Shown here: piece after piece, positions 33,781 to 44,767 of the stretch
Numbering within the stretch: the stretch's first letter is position 1
Layout: every line of letters starts with the position of its first letter
Assembly (NCBI GenBank): GCA_027924645.1
Contig: BSBN01001750.1
Location: 806,001 to 870,000 of the forward strand
From: Cunninghamia lanceolata
Lineage: Eukaryota; Streptophyta; Pinopsida; Cupressales; Cupressaceae
DNA length: 64,000 nucleotides
Direction: 5' to 3'
Made by a program: the position numbers and the translations under genes
Notes under the pieces: generated by a model
Seen by the model: only the letters and a program-made list of their open reading frames with translations
Told to the model about the DNA's origin: nothing
Databases searched by the model: none

Positions 33781-35478
33781 ATTCAAATTGATCTAGAAAC
33801 TCCAGGGACTCAAGAGAATAGTACAGATGTTGAGGAACAAGCTCAAGAAACAAAAGTTCAAGCAATTCCCAAAACCCCCAGGTATGTAAGCCTGAATCAT
33901 CCTAAAGATCAGATCATAGGAGATAAGAGTAAAGGTGTTCAAAGTAGGAGAAAAATTTCTGAAGATCAAGAGGAAATTTGTTTGATTTCAAAGATTGAAC
34001 CTAACTCAGTAAATGAAGCCTACAATGATGAAAATTGGGTAAAAGAAATGGAAGAAGAATTGATGCAAATTGAAAAGAATCACACTTGGGATCTTGTTCC
34101 TAGACCTGAGGACAAAAATGTGATTGGAACCAAATGGGTCTTCCGAAATAAACTAAATGAAGATGGTGAAGTTGTGAGAAACAAAGCAAGGTTGGTATGC
34201 AAAGGCTATTCTTAAGTGGAAGGAATTGATTTTGAAGAAACTTTTTCTCCGATGGCAAGAATAGAAGCAGTTAGATTATTTCTTGCATTTGCTGCCTTCA
34301 AAGATTTTAAAATTTACATTGAGCAACTGGAAGGATTTGAGTTTTTTGATCCGAGAGATATAGTCTGAAGACTAAGAAAAGCATTGTATGGACTCAAGCA
34401 AGCCCCAAGAGCCTGGTATACAAGACTAGATAAACATTTGCTTAGGCTAGGATTTAGCAAAGGTGTCGCTGATAGTAATCTTTACTTTAAGATTAATCAT
34501 GAGGACATCTTGATTGTTGAGGTCTTTGTTGATGATATCATTTTTGGTGGAAATGAAAGTATGTGCAAAGCATTTGCTGATCAGATGAAAAGTGAATTTG
34601 AGATGTTAATGTTTGGTGAGATGAATTTCTTCCTAGGTCTGTGAATTGTTCAGTCACATAAAGGTATCTTTATATCTTAGTCCAAGTATGTGAAAGAATT
34701 GTTGAAGAAGTTTGGAATGGAAGATTCAAAGCCAGTAGGTACACCTATAGTAACCAGATGCAAGTTAACCAAAGATGATGACTCCCCCAAGGCAAATTAG
34801 AAAAGGTATAGATCAATGATTGGAGGATTTCTCTATCTGACTTAGACTAGACCTGACATCATGAATGCCATTGGACTTGTTGCTAGATTTCAAGTTGATC
34901 CAAAAGAATCCCATGTTGTGGCAGTCAAAAGAATATTTAGATATCTCAAGGGGACAATTGATTATGGATTGTGGTATCCAAAGGATAATGACTTTACTCT
35001 TCATGCATATACAAATGCTGATTGGGCAGGAGATGTGGATGACAGGAAAAGTACTAGTGGTGGTGCATTCTTCTTGGGAAGAAGATTAGTCTCTTGGATG
35101 AGTAAAAACCAAGAGGCAATATCTCTATCTACTGCAGAGGCAGAGAACATAGCAGTAGCAAATAATTGTACTCAAGTTCTGTGGATGAAGCAAATGTTGA
35201 AAGACATCAAAATTGTGTTTGAGGAGCCAGTCACAATCTTCTGTGATAATTCAAGTGCAATAAGCATCTCAAACAATCCGGTGTTGCATTCAAAGACAAA
35301 GCATATATCCATCAAGTTTCATTTCTTGCGAGAGAAGGTAAATGAGATTGAAGTCAAGTTGGAGTTTGTGTCTTCAAAAGATCAGATTGCGGATATCTTC
35401 ACCAAGCCTCTTCCCAAGGATACTTTTGAGTATCTCAGAGAGAAGTTAGGGGTTATTACCCCTCCTGATCAGAACTAA
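33781..35478 (+). pseudogene. Copia reverse transcriptase and RNase H of element IV
   Basis: RT blocks are WVFRNKLNEDGEVVRNKARLVCKGYS, YGLKQAPRAWY and the catalytic FVDDIIFG (F-V-D-D variant of YVDD, about 34528-34550). RNase H follows from about 34980: TNADWAGDVDDRKSTSGGAFF, SWMSKNQEAISLSTAEAE, and the copia end IADIFTKPLP before TAA 35478. In-frame stops include TAG at 34213-34215 (Gln expected) and several more TAG/TGA before 34860. The RNase H frame 34861-35478 is fully open, the best-preserved coding stretch of the window. Confidence 0.9.
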
Positions 35479-35646
35479 GATGCACTAAGGTGCATCAGTC
35501 CGATGGAATTCACAGTCATATCTTGTGATACGAATTCATGTTAAGGAGTTACTACTCAGGAGGAGTAGTCAATATGCAAATGTTGAGATCATTCTGAAAC
35601 AAAAAGGGAGAAAAGATTGCAAATATGTGCCCTTTGCCATTGATGT

Positions 35647-35810
35647 CAAAGGGGGAGAGAAGTTCATGTGAAAAACTAGTTGCTGATAAAAGGGGGAGCA
35701 GTGAAAAAGTAATTGCAAAAGTGAGAAGAGAAAGGGAGAGAAGTTCTTGTCTTGATGGTTAAATTCAATTTTTCACATCATATGTTTCCATCAATGACAA
35801 AGAGGGAGAT
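35647..35810 (+). promoter_or_regulatory. Multiple polypurine tracts of element IV
   Basis: caaagggggaga (35647-35658), aaaagggggagc (about 35688-35699), gagaaagggagag (about 35728-35740) and caaagagggagat (35798-35810), the last abutting the 3' LTR. Same arrangement and context as in element I. Confidence 0.8.
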
Positions 35811-36848
35811 TGTTGCAAATATGTGCCTAAGCGGTGTTGTCATTGATGTCAACATATCCTTGTTGCCATTGGTGTCAATTGTATCCTATTTTTTTGCATG
35901 TTTAGAAGACCAGATTGTTGAGGATATTGAGAAAATTAATGGAGATCAATATATGCAAACCATATGGCTATGTAGAGGTTTGTCTAAAGAAGATCCAATT
36001 AAGATTTGAGAGGTTCGCATTAAGATCTGAAGAATTTATAGCCATCTGAGTAAAATCGGTTCCTGTATTATTCAGGAGAGACAGAGTGACCAGAAAGAGG
36101 TCCAGATTGCTCCGGTAATGTAAAATGACGATCTACGGATCTAGAGGCATGTTTGGGAAGTCAGTGTGTATCATCCATTCAAGTGGTTTGGAGGTCCGCA
36201 AGCAATCTTTCTAATGTGTCAGTCATGGCAGATAGTGTTCTTGAGGTTCCAAAGGAAGATGCAAGTGATTCAGATGATTTGGAGGAGTGCAGATGTTTTT
36301 GTTGAATTCAATATGCTTGTGGAAATCTCTGGATCGTGTGACTACTATGTTGGAGGTCCATATTGAAGTTTGACCTTGTCAATGAAGATTTTCTTCTTGG
36401 TGTTGCTATTCTTCCCAGTCTTAGCCGACCGGATGATTCAAGCGTGTTTTGGATGATCTAAGAGCAATTCTTTGAAGTGTGGCATGTTGATCAAGGAAGA
36501 TTTGAGTCCCAGTTATGTTTGGCCAATAGCTTAGTGATTTGCATTAAGTCAGATGTTTGTAGTGCCGACCTTGATGTTCATTCCAAGGTTGATGAAGTGT
36601 ATAAATACTTGTTCATGAGTTGTGGAAAATCATTCTTGAGCGAAATAAATTAAATCTGAATAAAGGATTAGAAGCAGAGCAAAGAAGAAAAGGAGTGAGA
36701 GCAGTATAGAGTGAAAAGTTAGTGAAGAAGAATTTGGGGCAAAGCAGAAGTTTTGTGAGCATTCAATGAAACTGAACCAGTTGCAAGTGTTAAAGATTTG
36801 GGACAACTGATTCACCCCCCCTCTCAGTTGTCCAGCCTAATTCCAACA
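35811..36848 (+). repeat. 3' LTR of element IV
   Basis: 1,038 bp, TGTTGCAAAT...TTCCAACA, followed directly by the CATTC duplication and the resumed element V integrase. Confidence 0.95.
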
Positions 36849-36853
36849 CATTC

Positions 36854-37224
36854 TTCCAATATTGTGCATGCTTCTTCCTTGTCAATGCATCGAAGTAACA
36901 TTTCATCTAGGCCCTTCGATAGAGCACGTCGTCTATTAAAACATATCTTGCGGTGAGGACTCGTAATCGTCTTTTTCCCAAAGGGTCATGTTCTTTGGGT
37001 AAGTCTTGTTTGTAAGATAGTTTACAATATCTTTGTACCAATATGAGGCTGCATACTTCTCGAGATCAACCACACAAATCTCTTCATCAGGGAAATCTTC
37101 ATTCACAGGTTCTTCTTGGGGAACCGGGTTGTCTGCTAACTAATCCGCTATTATTTTTCCCTTGACTATTTTTTGGTTGATTCATCACTTTAGTTTCTTG
37201 ATTCAACATGTAATGTCATAGTCT
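36854..37224 (-). pseudogene. Element V: RNase H-integrase linker and integrase N-terminus
   Basis: Minus-strand sequence after the RNase H end is badly broken by stops. It retains KEHDPLGKRRLRVLTARY and LIDDVLYRR, the region before the integrase HHCC domain. It continues into the HHCC histidine region on the far side of element IV. Confidence 0.7.
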
Positions 37225-37620
37225 TCAGGTCGCAAAGATTATGGCAAGACAATCTTTCTCAGCTTGGGTATGGTTCTTCTCATATTCCAACAAGGTTCGA
37301 CTTATGAAATAGATGGCTCTTTCTCTTCCACCCTCATCTTCCTGAGCTAGCATGCATGCTACAGAAATATCAGTTACTCTAAAGTATAAGATGAAGGGTT
37401 TGTCATGTTTAGGCGGCATCAATGTGGGTGGGGTTAATAGGAATTTCTTTACTTGCTCAAATGCATTTTGACAGTCCACCGTCCAAGTTATGCTGATTTA
37501 TTTTTTCAATAACTGATTGATTGGATGCATTTTGAAGGTCATGTCTGGTATGAATTGTCTGATCATACCCTACTGTCATAAGAAATCTCTTACTTCTATC
37601 TCACTTGTTGGCAGGGTTGC
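37225..37620 (-). pseudogene. Element V: RT connection and gypsy-type RNase H
   Basis: The frame 37479-37225 reads NAFEQVKKFLLTPPTLMPP, then PFILYFRVTDISVACMLAQ, ERAIYFISRTL and YEKNHTQAEKDCLAIIFA. This is the RT connection plus the first RNase H of Ty3/gypsy, with a diverged first motif (YFRVTD rather than Y(I/V)D). The palm with the Y-x-D-D box and the fingers were not found between here and the upstream linker. That linker ends near 37629, so most of RT is deleted. Confidence 0.75.
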
Positions 37621-37628
37621 ATTCAAAA

Positions 37629-38629
37629 CTACTTTAACCTTAGTTCTCCTAGTTTTAACATCCTAGGTTTTTTAGGTGTTCCCACATTGACGTTGATGGT
37701 ATCTCTGGTTAAGGTTGAATGTCCCTCCTCAAAATTTTGAGGTGTAGGCGGTAAATCTGAGTTCACTTTAATCTGAAGTATTTCTTTCTCATCCCCAAAA
37801 TAGTCCTCTGGATGAGGGAGGAGCATGTATCCTTTTTTGTGGTGTACTCTTGGAAGTCCATCCTAAGCATGTAGATATTCCAAGATGGCTTCGTCGTTCT
37901 CAGTGTAATCTCAGGTTGGTCTTTCTCCTTCATCCACGGCATAATTTAGGATGTTCGATAATTCTTCGCTTTCCAACAATGGCACTCCGCGCACCGAAAC
38001 AATATATTCTGTATTTTGCAATTGAGCATGTGGTGAAAATAATGCGGCTGAAGTGGCCATTGAGTTAGCTACTTGATTTCTTCTCTAGGTATGGCTTTGA
38101 TAGAGAAGAAATTAAAGAATTGAACTAACTTCCTGATGGTTTCTTTATAAGGTCGTAACAATTCTAATTTCGTTTCATAATTTTCTACAACCTGGTTGAT
38201 TATTAACTGAGAATCTCTAAAGACATAGATTTTCTTAACTCCCATTCTCATGGCTAGCATGATTCCTAGGGACAGGGCTTCATACTTAGCGATGTTGGTG
38301 CAAAAGAAGTCTAATCTGAAGGCGAAGGGGAGGACTTGTCCTTCAGGAGATGTCAAGATTATCCCCATTCCATGCCCCATTTTGCAACTAGCTCCGTCGA
38401 AATGTAAGGTCCACAAGCTTTCATGATTTTGTGAATGGGATGCTTCTCCAAATTCATAAGTGGAAGTTCGTTTATCTTCTTTTTCGTCTCCTTCTTCAAT
38501 GATCTCAATTGTTCCAACCAAGAGGTTTTTGATATCCCATTCGTTGATGCATGTGATGGCCGCTAAGATGAATGACATATAGGATTTAGTAGTATGTGGA
38601 TCAAAAGGAAATTCCCTACCATCATCCAT
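37629..38629 (-). pseudogene. Element V: archaeal-type RNase H upstream of the RT linker
   Basis: The frame 38629-38069 contains LWTLHFDGASCKMGHGMGII, NIAKYEALSLGIMLAMRMGVKKIYV, FRDSQLIINQVVENYE and LLRPYKETIRKL. These are hallmarks of the second, archaeal-type RNase H of Tat elements, with Asp-Glu-Asp positions retained. After a shift near 38068 it continues through a linker (VSVRGVPLLESEELSN, HHKKGYMLLPHPEDYFG) to INVNVGTPKKPRMLKLGE, which normally precedes RT. In element VI, and in Tat elements generally, this RNase H follows the RT. Either this family has a different order or a segment was rearranged. Confidence 0.75.
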
Positions 38630-38779
38630 TCTTTGGTAGGATATGTTGTGAGCGCTTGCACTTGTTTGAACGTCCTGAGTTTTATCTTTCTATTTCTCTT
38701 ACATTTTTAAGTTCTTGTCTTTTTCTTCCTATTCCTTTCTATAAACACTGAAAGGATCAAGGTTTTCTTTGACTATGAT

Positions 38780-39342
38780 CACCTTGAACCCAAGTGATGG
38801 AAATGTATTTCCTGGAATAATGTAGAAGCCATGGCCTTCGTGGCATGAGTCCAGGGTCTCCCAAGGATCATGTTGTAATTGGTCTCTCGGTTGATAACAT
38901 AGAAATTGGTAGAGATAGTTTTTCCCATCAGATTGAGTGGTAGGCTAATTTTTCTGACTATTTGGATGTCATGACTATCGTAAATTCTTAATGTGGTAGT
39001 TTGTTACTTGATCTCTATTTTGTTGTATCCCATTCTTCATAGAAAGGACATTGGTAAAAGATTGACTGCCGATCCTTCATCCACCACCACTCTTTTTATA
39101 GTGACTTCTTCAACTTGAATTTGTATGTATAGGGGTGAATCTCTTTTCTTACTTCCTTTGCTTTGGGGAAGTTTGGAAACATCAAATGTAAGAGGAGGTG
39201 ATTCCTCTTGTGAGGAACATCCTACTTCCAATACTTCTAGGAATGTCTTGTGATGCGAGGGAGATGCTCTTAACAAGTTTATTACTTGTGAAAAGACGTT
39301 CTCCGTTTGGTTTGTCTGTTCCTCTTCATGGATCATGAACAC
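38780..39342 (-). pseudogene. Element V: aspartic protease
   Basis: The active-site region reads VEEVTIKRVVVDEGSAVNLLP, with D-E-G in place of D-S/T-G. It is followed, after frame breaks, by NYNMILGRPWTHATKAMAST, the flap/C-terminal signature shared with the protease of element VI (YNILLGRTWIHAMKAVPST). Confidence 0.78.
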
Positions 39343-41169
39343 TTCTTGGTCCAGTTCTATGTTATTGGTATGATTCTAGTTAGCCTTTCCTTTCTTGGTT
39401 TGAGGTTCTTTCTCCTTTCTTTGGGATTGGAGAAGTTTAAGAAAGTTCTTTTGTTGATCCGGCGTAAGTTTGGAGATTGCTTTATTGTAACCATAACAAG
39501 TCTTTGTTTCATGACCCTTTGTCCCATGGAACCAACAATAAGTATTGGGGTCATATGAAGGTCAGTTTGATTCTTGATTCCCTTTTCGTCGTCATTTGTC
39601 ATTACTTGGATTATTTTTTATGATGTTGACATCTTTTTCCTGATGCACATTAGCTATAGTCTTTTCTGCTCCTTTGGACATTCGAAACTTTCCGTTAATA
39701 TCATAAGTCTTCCAACCACTATCGATGGTAGCTTGGTCAATTCTTAAAGCACTTTCCAATGCCTCTTCGTAAGACTTATATGGCAATTTTTGGACATCTT
39801 CTCTCATGTCTTTGTTAAGGGCATGCAAGAAGAGACTGCAAAGTTCCATATGATCCATGTTTAGAGCACTAGTTAAAGAATAGAGGACTTTCCTCCATCA
39901 AGTGATGAAATGTGCTACAGATTCGTTTGGCTCTTATTTCATTGTGAGGAATTCTGTGATCCCTGTTTTCACGAGTTTGTTCATGTCGAATGCCATGACA
40001 AACTCTCTGATGAGTTGTCTGAATGAATGGATTGATGCTTTTGGGAGATGATAATACCAATCCAGAGTGATGCCTTCAAGGGTTTTCCAAAATATCTTTT
40101 CTACAACCCCATCCCAAGGGAGGAGTTCTCTTATGGCTGTAGTGTAAGATTTAATGTGCGAGTTTGGATCTCCTTCTCCTAATTTGAACTTCAGGAGATC
40201 CGGTAATGGTCGAGGTAATTGCACACTCCATATGTTTTGGTCTAGAGGCTCTTTCAAATATTCAAGATACGTTCCTAGAAAGGCACTTTGGGATTGCGGG
40301 GTTGTTAGTAATAAAATTGTGGATGGGTTCTAGTAACCTATTGTTGGATTTGTTGGATTGTTTTGAATAGGAGGGTTCCCATTTAGACAGGTGTCATTAC
40401 TAGCATGTCGTGAATAGTAATTGAGGTTGGGGGGATTTTGAGATGCCCCCTGGTCCTATTTGTGAGACTTGAGTCTTCTTTCTGGAGCAACTTGCTCTGC
40501 TTCTAGGATTCTGATTCTTTCCACTAGAGTTGTGATTAAATCTATAGGAGTTACAGCTCTAGGGGTTTCTTCATTTCTAGGATTTTTTTTTCGAATATTT
40601 TCATAGTGATGATCTTCCTCACATGTAGGGTTTTCTTTTTGTTCTTCTTGTAAGGAAATCCTCAATGCCTCTTGAGTGTCTTTGGTTTCTTGTAGATGTT
40701 TTTCTAACCTTTTAACCTCTTTGTCAAGGTGGGTGTTCGATGTACTTGTGGAAGGTTGTTCGGGTCGATGTATTTTGGACCTCACCCTTCTTATTTTATG
40801 TGGTGCACTTGGTATGGCCGGATTGTTCTCCCAAGTTGGGTTGTTGAACAATAGAGAGTGCCTAGCTTCCTTTTGATCTTGCTCATAGTTAGAATCCTCA
40901 TAATCATAACAATTGGTGATTGGCGCATTAGGATGCGGTGGCACATACCTATCAAATGAGGGATTTTCTGGTTCTCTTGAGGGAATTTTTCCTAGGTTTA
41001 AGTTAGGTTCCATCATATTTGGGGGTGTCATAGACACCATAGAATAAATGGAACAGACGATGGCATAGACGATAGAAGCTGAAGCGGAAAAAGCGGCTAT
41101 GAAGAATGGTGTGAAAATGTTTTGAAGTTTCTGTTGACTATTTTTGAGATATTTTAAATGGGAACGCAA
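39343..41169 (-). pseudogene. Element V: gag
   Basis: Frames 41169-40456, 40257-39934 and 39858-39592 carry the gag in order. An N-terminal Pro/Asn-rich part (TPPNMMEPNLNLG) comes first, then a coiled coil (LDKEVKRLEKHLQETKDTQ). The retrotransposon gag core follows (NIWSVQLPRPLPDLLKFKLGEGDPNSHIKSYTTA, EKIFWKTLEGITLDWYYHLP), then a C-x2-H-x4-H-x4-C knuckle in a third frame (CWFHGTKGHETKTC, about 39490-39540). This CHHC form is typical of Tat/Ogre gags. Several frameshifts are present. The upstream-most start is TTG, so the true start is probably the Met near 41035. Confidence 0.82.
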
Positions 41170-41220
41170 AATTACTCATTTGAGAAGGATTTACAATTTC
41201 ACATCGAGTTCACCAAAATA

Positions 41221-42494
41221 TGTACGCACAAAATCGTGACTCCAGTTGCCTAAGGCTATCGGGTTGGATTTTGGCATGCACACGAACCCTTTCCCTCCTT
41301 GCCACAGGGCGATCCGCCACATCACTCTCACTCACATGGAATTAGCTAGTCGAGAGGAGGTGAGACACGGTGGGGGTCTAGCTCATTGGAGAGCTAGACT
41401 TCGTAGAGAGGGATTGGCAAGTACTGTGGCCTTTGTTGTTGTGTGCTTTGTTGTAAGTTTCGTTCGATTATTGTTGTGGTTGAGATAACCCTATGACCCA
41501 AAGGGTCACTAGTTTCTCTCCTTCTATTTGGATTTCTAAGATTCCACCTTTGTGTGGGTAAACGATTGTTCTCGTTAATGTTCTCTTGTCTTTGTAAGTG
41601 TTGAACAAGTTCTTGTTGTATCTGGCGTTGTCTAGTCTCTTCTAACACCAAGAGGACAAATGGGTCTCCTTGTGGTTGAATGATTGCTTCTTGTTGAGGT
41701 CTTGGATGGATCTCTCCAATCTCGTCATGGATAGCCCTCACCCACTCTCCTCTCACTCCTAAGCACATTCGTGAATCAGGATGGAGGTATATGAATGATT
41801 ACTAACCTCAACTAGATCTAAGGTTTTGACCTAGGGTTTTGTTTGACCAAGGGTTTGACTTGTATTTTGACTTTGTTTGTACCTTGTGATGAAATCAAGG
41901 GTTTGTTTGGAATCATTTGAACCATGATTACCTTGTGGTGGAATTGAGGGTTTGCAATTTTGTCTATTCTAATGTTTCTATATGCATGCAAACTAAATGA
42001 TATGCAAAACATCTTTTTGGTATTTTAGAGTATTTTGGAAATAAAAGTGCTTCTAATCTATGAAAAGGAAATATGTGTGCAATCTTATATGACTTTTCCA
42101 ATGCAATGTTAACCTATGTTTTTTGTGTTTTTGATGTTTTGAATGCAATTTAATCTAAGAAAAGTGAAAATGCTTCTTCTAATAAACTAGATCTAGAAAT
42201 ATGAAAGCGATTAATCTAACATGCAAGATCTAACTATCAAGGAAAAAGTAATGTTTTACTAATCCCAAGAGCAAATTTGATTCTCTAATTACTATGAATT
42301 GAAAGAAAACAATGAAGGAACTTGAGAGAAACGAAGATTTGTTGACTCCACTACCCTTAGCAATCCTTGTAATAGGCAACCTCAAATCCTTTTGTAGCAG
42401 TAGGTGATCATCTTGACAACAAAATGGCCTGAAGAAGCAGAAAGAAGCTTTGATGAAGCTTGTATGAGCTCAATGAGAGTTTGGATTGAGCACA
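41221..42494 (-). repeat. 5' LTR of element V (outer part missing)
   Basis: 1,274 bp matching 22523-23797. The inner end ...TGTGCGTACA is followed on the minus strand by tattttggtgaactcgatg, a possible primer site whose tRNA I cannot name. Beyond 42494 similarity with the left copy is lost, so roughly 0.4-0.5 kb of the outer LTR appears deleted. Confidence 0.78.
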
Positions 42495-43163
42495 GTATGG
42501 AGATAATGTATGGTATGTTCAAAGAAAAGAGAGAATGTATGGAGATAAGTCCTCAAAAATAGCTAAAATGGTGAACTTATTGGATTTTGCACAAATGGGG
42601 ATGAAGTAAGGTCAAATGTATAAGGATAGATGAAAATAAGAATGAAAATATTAGGGAAGGTATAAGGTCATGATCCAAACTTAGTACAAGAGTGTGTCAC
42701 TTTTTGATATGTAATTGTACTAAGACATTCCATCTAAATGGGCCCAAAACTAAATGAGAATTAATATGGGTATTGCTAATTTCACCATTACAATGGTATT
42801 TATTTAAAAAGATATGGTATAATTTGCTTGTTTGATGATGAAAAAATTAAAAGCTAGGGTGTTTGTATTTGACATTGCGTTAGGATCCATGTTATAAATG
42901 TCTATAAGGGGAATAACAATTAGAATAGAAAAAGTGATCATTAGATAAAATGGTGTTTATTATTATTTTAATATTGTATATTTTTTTAATATTCATTGAT
43001 AGATATTCGTGTTCCATCATTGTTGCCTTAATATAGAAGAAAACTAATAGTAATTAAAATCATAAAAAATGGTAACTATATTGATTATTGATTTGGAAAA
43101 ATATTAGTATGGATATCTTAGATAAATCTATCTACAATACATCAAAAGATAACAATATAAGAT
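42495..43163. other. Flanking DNA with one arm of an inverted repeat
   Basis: No gene seen. 42670-42805 is the inverted counterpart (about 80 percent by eye) of 55528 to about 55665, on the other side of element VI. AT-rich sequence follows. Confidence 0.6.
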
Positions 43164-43168
43164 AATTG

Positions 43169-44242
43169 TGTATACACCTAAAAATGACACGATTCACATT
43201 CTTCTAAGTTAATTAAATATCAAAATATTTAATTACCTCTTCTAAGGTCAAAATTAAATAAAATCCTTTATTTAATTCAATTCTTCCCAAACAATTAAAT
43301 AATTCTCAATTATTTAATTAAATCAAATTCATTCTTCCAAATTTAAATAAATCAAATCAAATTTATTTAAATCCTCTCAAATATCCAAAAATAAAATATA
43401 ATCAAATATTTTATTTATTCTTCCAAATCATGCACAACAATTAAATAAATTTATTTATTTAATTAGCTTTCTTATCTTCTAATTCTTCAAATATCTTCCA
43501 AATCTTCTAAAAATAAGTCTTTTTCTCCATGCACACAAAATTAAATAATTTATTATTTAATTTCTCTCAAATCATGCAAAAGCAAATCTCAAGTTGAGTT
43601 ATCTATTCAATCAACCTTGTTTTTATCAATATCTCTTAAATTAGAAAAAAACTTTCTAATTTATGAAAAGCATGTCTTATCTTTAGAAAACAAAGTGATT
43701 AACTCAAATAAAACAACTTTTGTGTGACATTTGTCTTCTTCTTATTCGTTGCACGTTCCTCAACTATTCTCAACCGTTGATCTTCTCAAGTCTTCTATAC
43801 CATTGATCTCTTCTTTCCTGAGTCTATAAAAGCAACCTCATTCTTCCATTTCAATCATCCAAGCTTTAAGTATTGTTACTCTGCAGGAATTACAGCGCGT
43901 CTTTGGCACCAATTCCTTCATTGCTTGTGATCACACTTTTTACTACGCACTACGCACTACTACCTTCGTCTCGAAGCTCCTCTTCATTGCAACATTATCA
44001 TCGCCATTCTCAATCGACATTCTTGAACAAAGCAAAGAAGTGCACTCACTGAGGGCCCTTTCTCATACACGCAAGGACAATTTTGATAGGCAATCAATGG
44101 AAGTTTCGATCTAAGGAAGGTTTGCTTTGTTATTTGATTCATTGTTATTGGATTTCCTTAGTTCACTATTTCATTGAAGTTTTGGGTATTTGATATTGAT
44201 TTATATTGCATATTCATTATTGAATCCAATTTACCCCTAACA
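43169..44242 (+). repeat. Left LTR of element VI
   Basis: 1,074 bp, TGTATACACC...CCCCTAACA, with TATA box tctataaaagcaac at about 43824. Its last 494 bases form the left arm of the palindrome described at 43749-44747. Confidence 0.92.
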
Positions 44243-44747
44243 TTGCCAAAAATGTTAGGGGTAAATTGGATTCAACAATGAATATGCAATATAAATCAAT
44301 ATCAAATACCCAAAACTTCAATGAAATAGTGAACTAAGGAAATCCAATAACAATGAATCAAATAACAAAGAAAACCTTCCTTAGATCGAAACTTCCATTG
44401 ATTGCCTATCAAAATTGTCCTTGCGTGTATGAGAAAGGGCCCTCAGTGAGTGCACTTCTTTGCTTTGTTCAAGAATGTCGATTGAGAATGGTGGTGATAA
44501 TGTCGCAATGATGAGGAGCTTCAAGACGAAGGTAGTAGTGTGTAGTGCGTAGTAAAAAGTGTGATCACAAGCAATGAAGGAATTGGTGCCAAAGGCGCGC
44601 TGTAATTCTTGTAGAATAACAATACTTAAAACTTGGATGATTGAAATGGAAGAATGAGGTTGCTTTTATAGACTCAGGAAAGAAGAGATCAACGGTATAG
44701 AAGACTTGAGAAGATCAACGGTTGAGAATAGTTGAGGAACGTGCAAC
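43749..44747. repeat. LTR palindrome (head-to-head LTR 3' ends)
   Basis: Arm 43749-44244 is the reverse complement of 44251-44747. By eye there are about 13 mismatches in roughly 496 bases. The two LTR ends (CTAACA at 44242, TGTTAG from 44253) face each other across the 10 bases ttgccaaaaa. On the minus strand this reads tttttggcaa, like the start of a gypsy primer-site region. The right arm lacks the first 580 or so bases of the LTR and is joined to integrase sequence. Confidence 0.93.
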
Positions 44748-44767
44748 AGTTGAGAATAGTTGAGGAA

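Larger units (their letters stand above)
30282..36848 (+). mobile_element. Element IV: full-length copia (Sirevirus-like) element
   Basis: 6,567 bp with both LTRs (30282-31326 and 35811-36848), flanked by the perfect duplication CATTC (30277-30281 and 36849-36853). Gag, protease, integrase, RT and RNase H follow in copia order, with several stops. Multiple polypurine tracts near the 3' LTR and the MSTYKKDSLRFD gag place it with element II. It sits in the integrase of element V: excising it with one CATTC copy makes the host element's frame continuous again across the HHCC region. Confidence 0.95.
22523..42494 (-). mobile_element. Element V: Tat-like Ty3/gypsy element with antisense ORF
   Basis: On the minus strand the order is LTR (42494-41221), gag, protease, an archaeal-type RNase H, RT remnant with RNase H, integrase (ending 29214), a 3' region carrying a plus-strand ORF (25872-27641), and an LTR at the left (from 22523). 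The two LTR copies match over 1.27 kb. Copia element IV (30282-36848) is inserted in the integrase. A second RNase H and a C-x2-H-x4-H-x4-C gag knuckle are Tat-lineage traits. Its flanks, GTGTT (left) and GTATG (right), do not match, because the right LTR lacks its outer part. Without the insertion it is about 13.4 kb. Confidence 0.8.
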
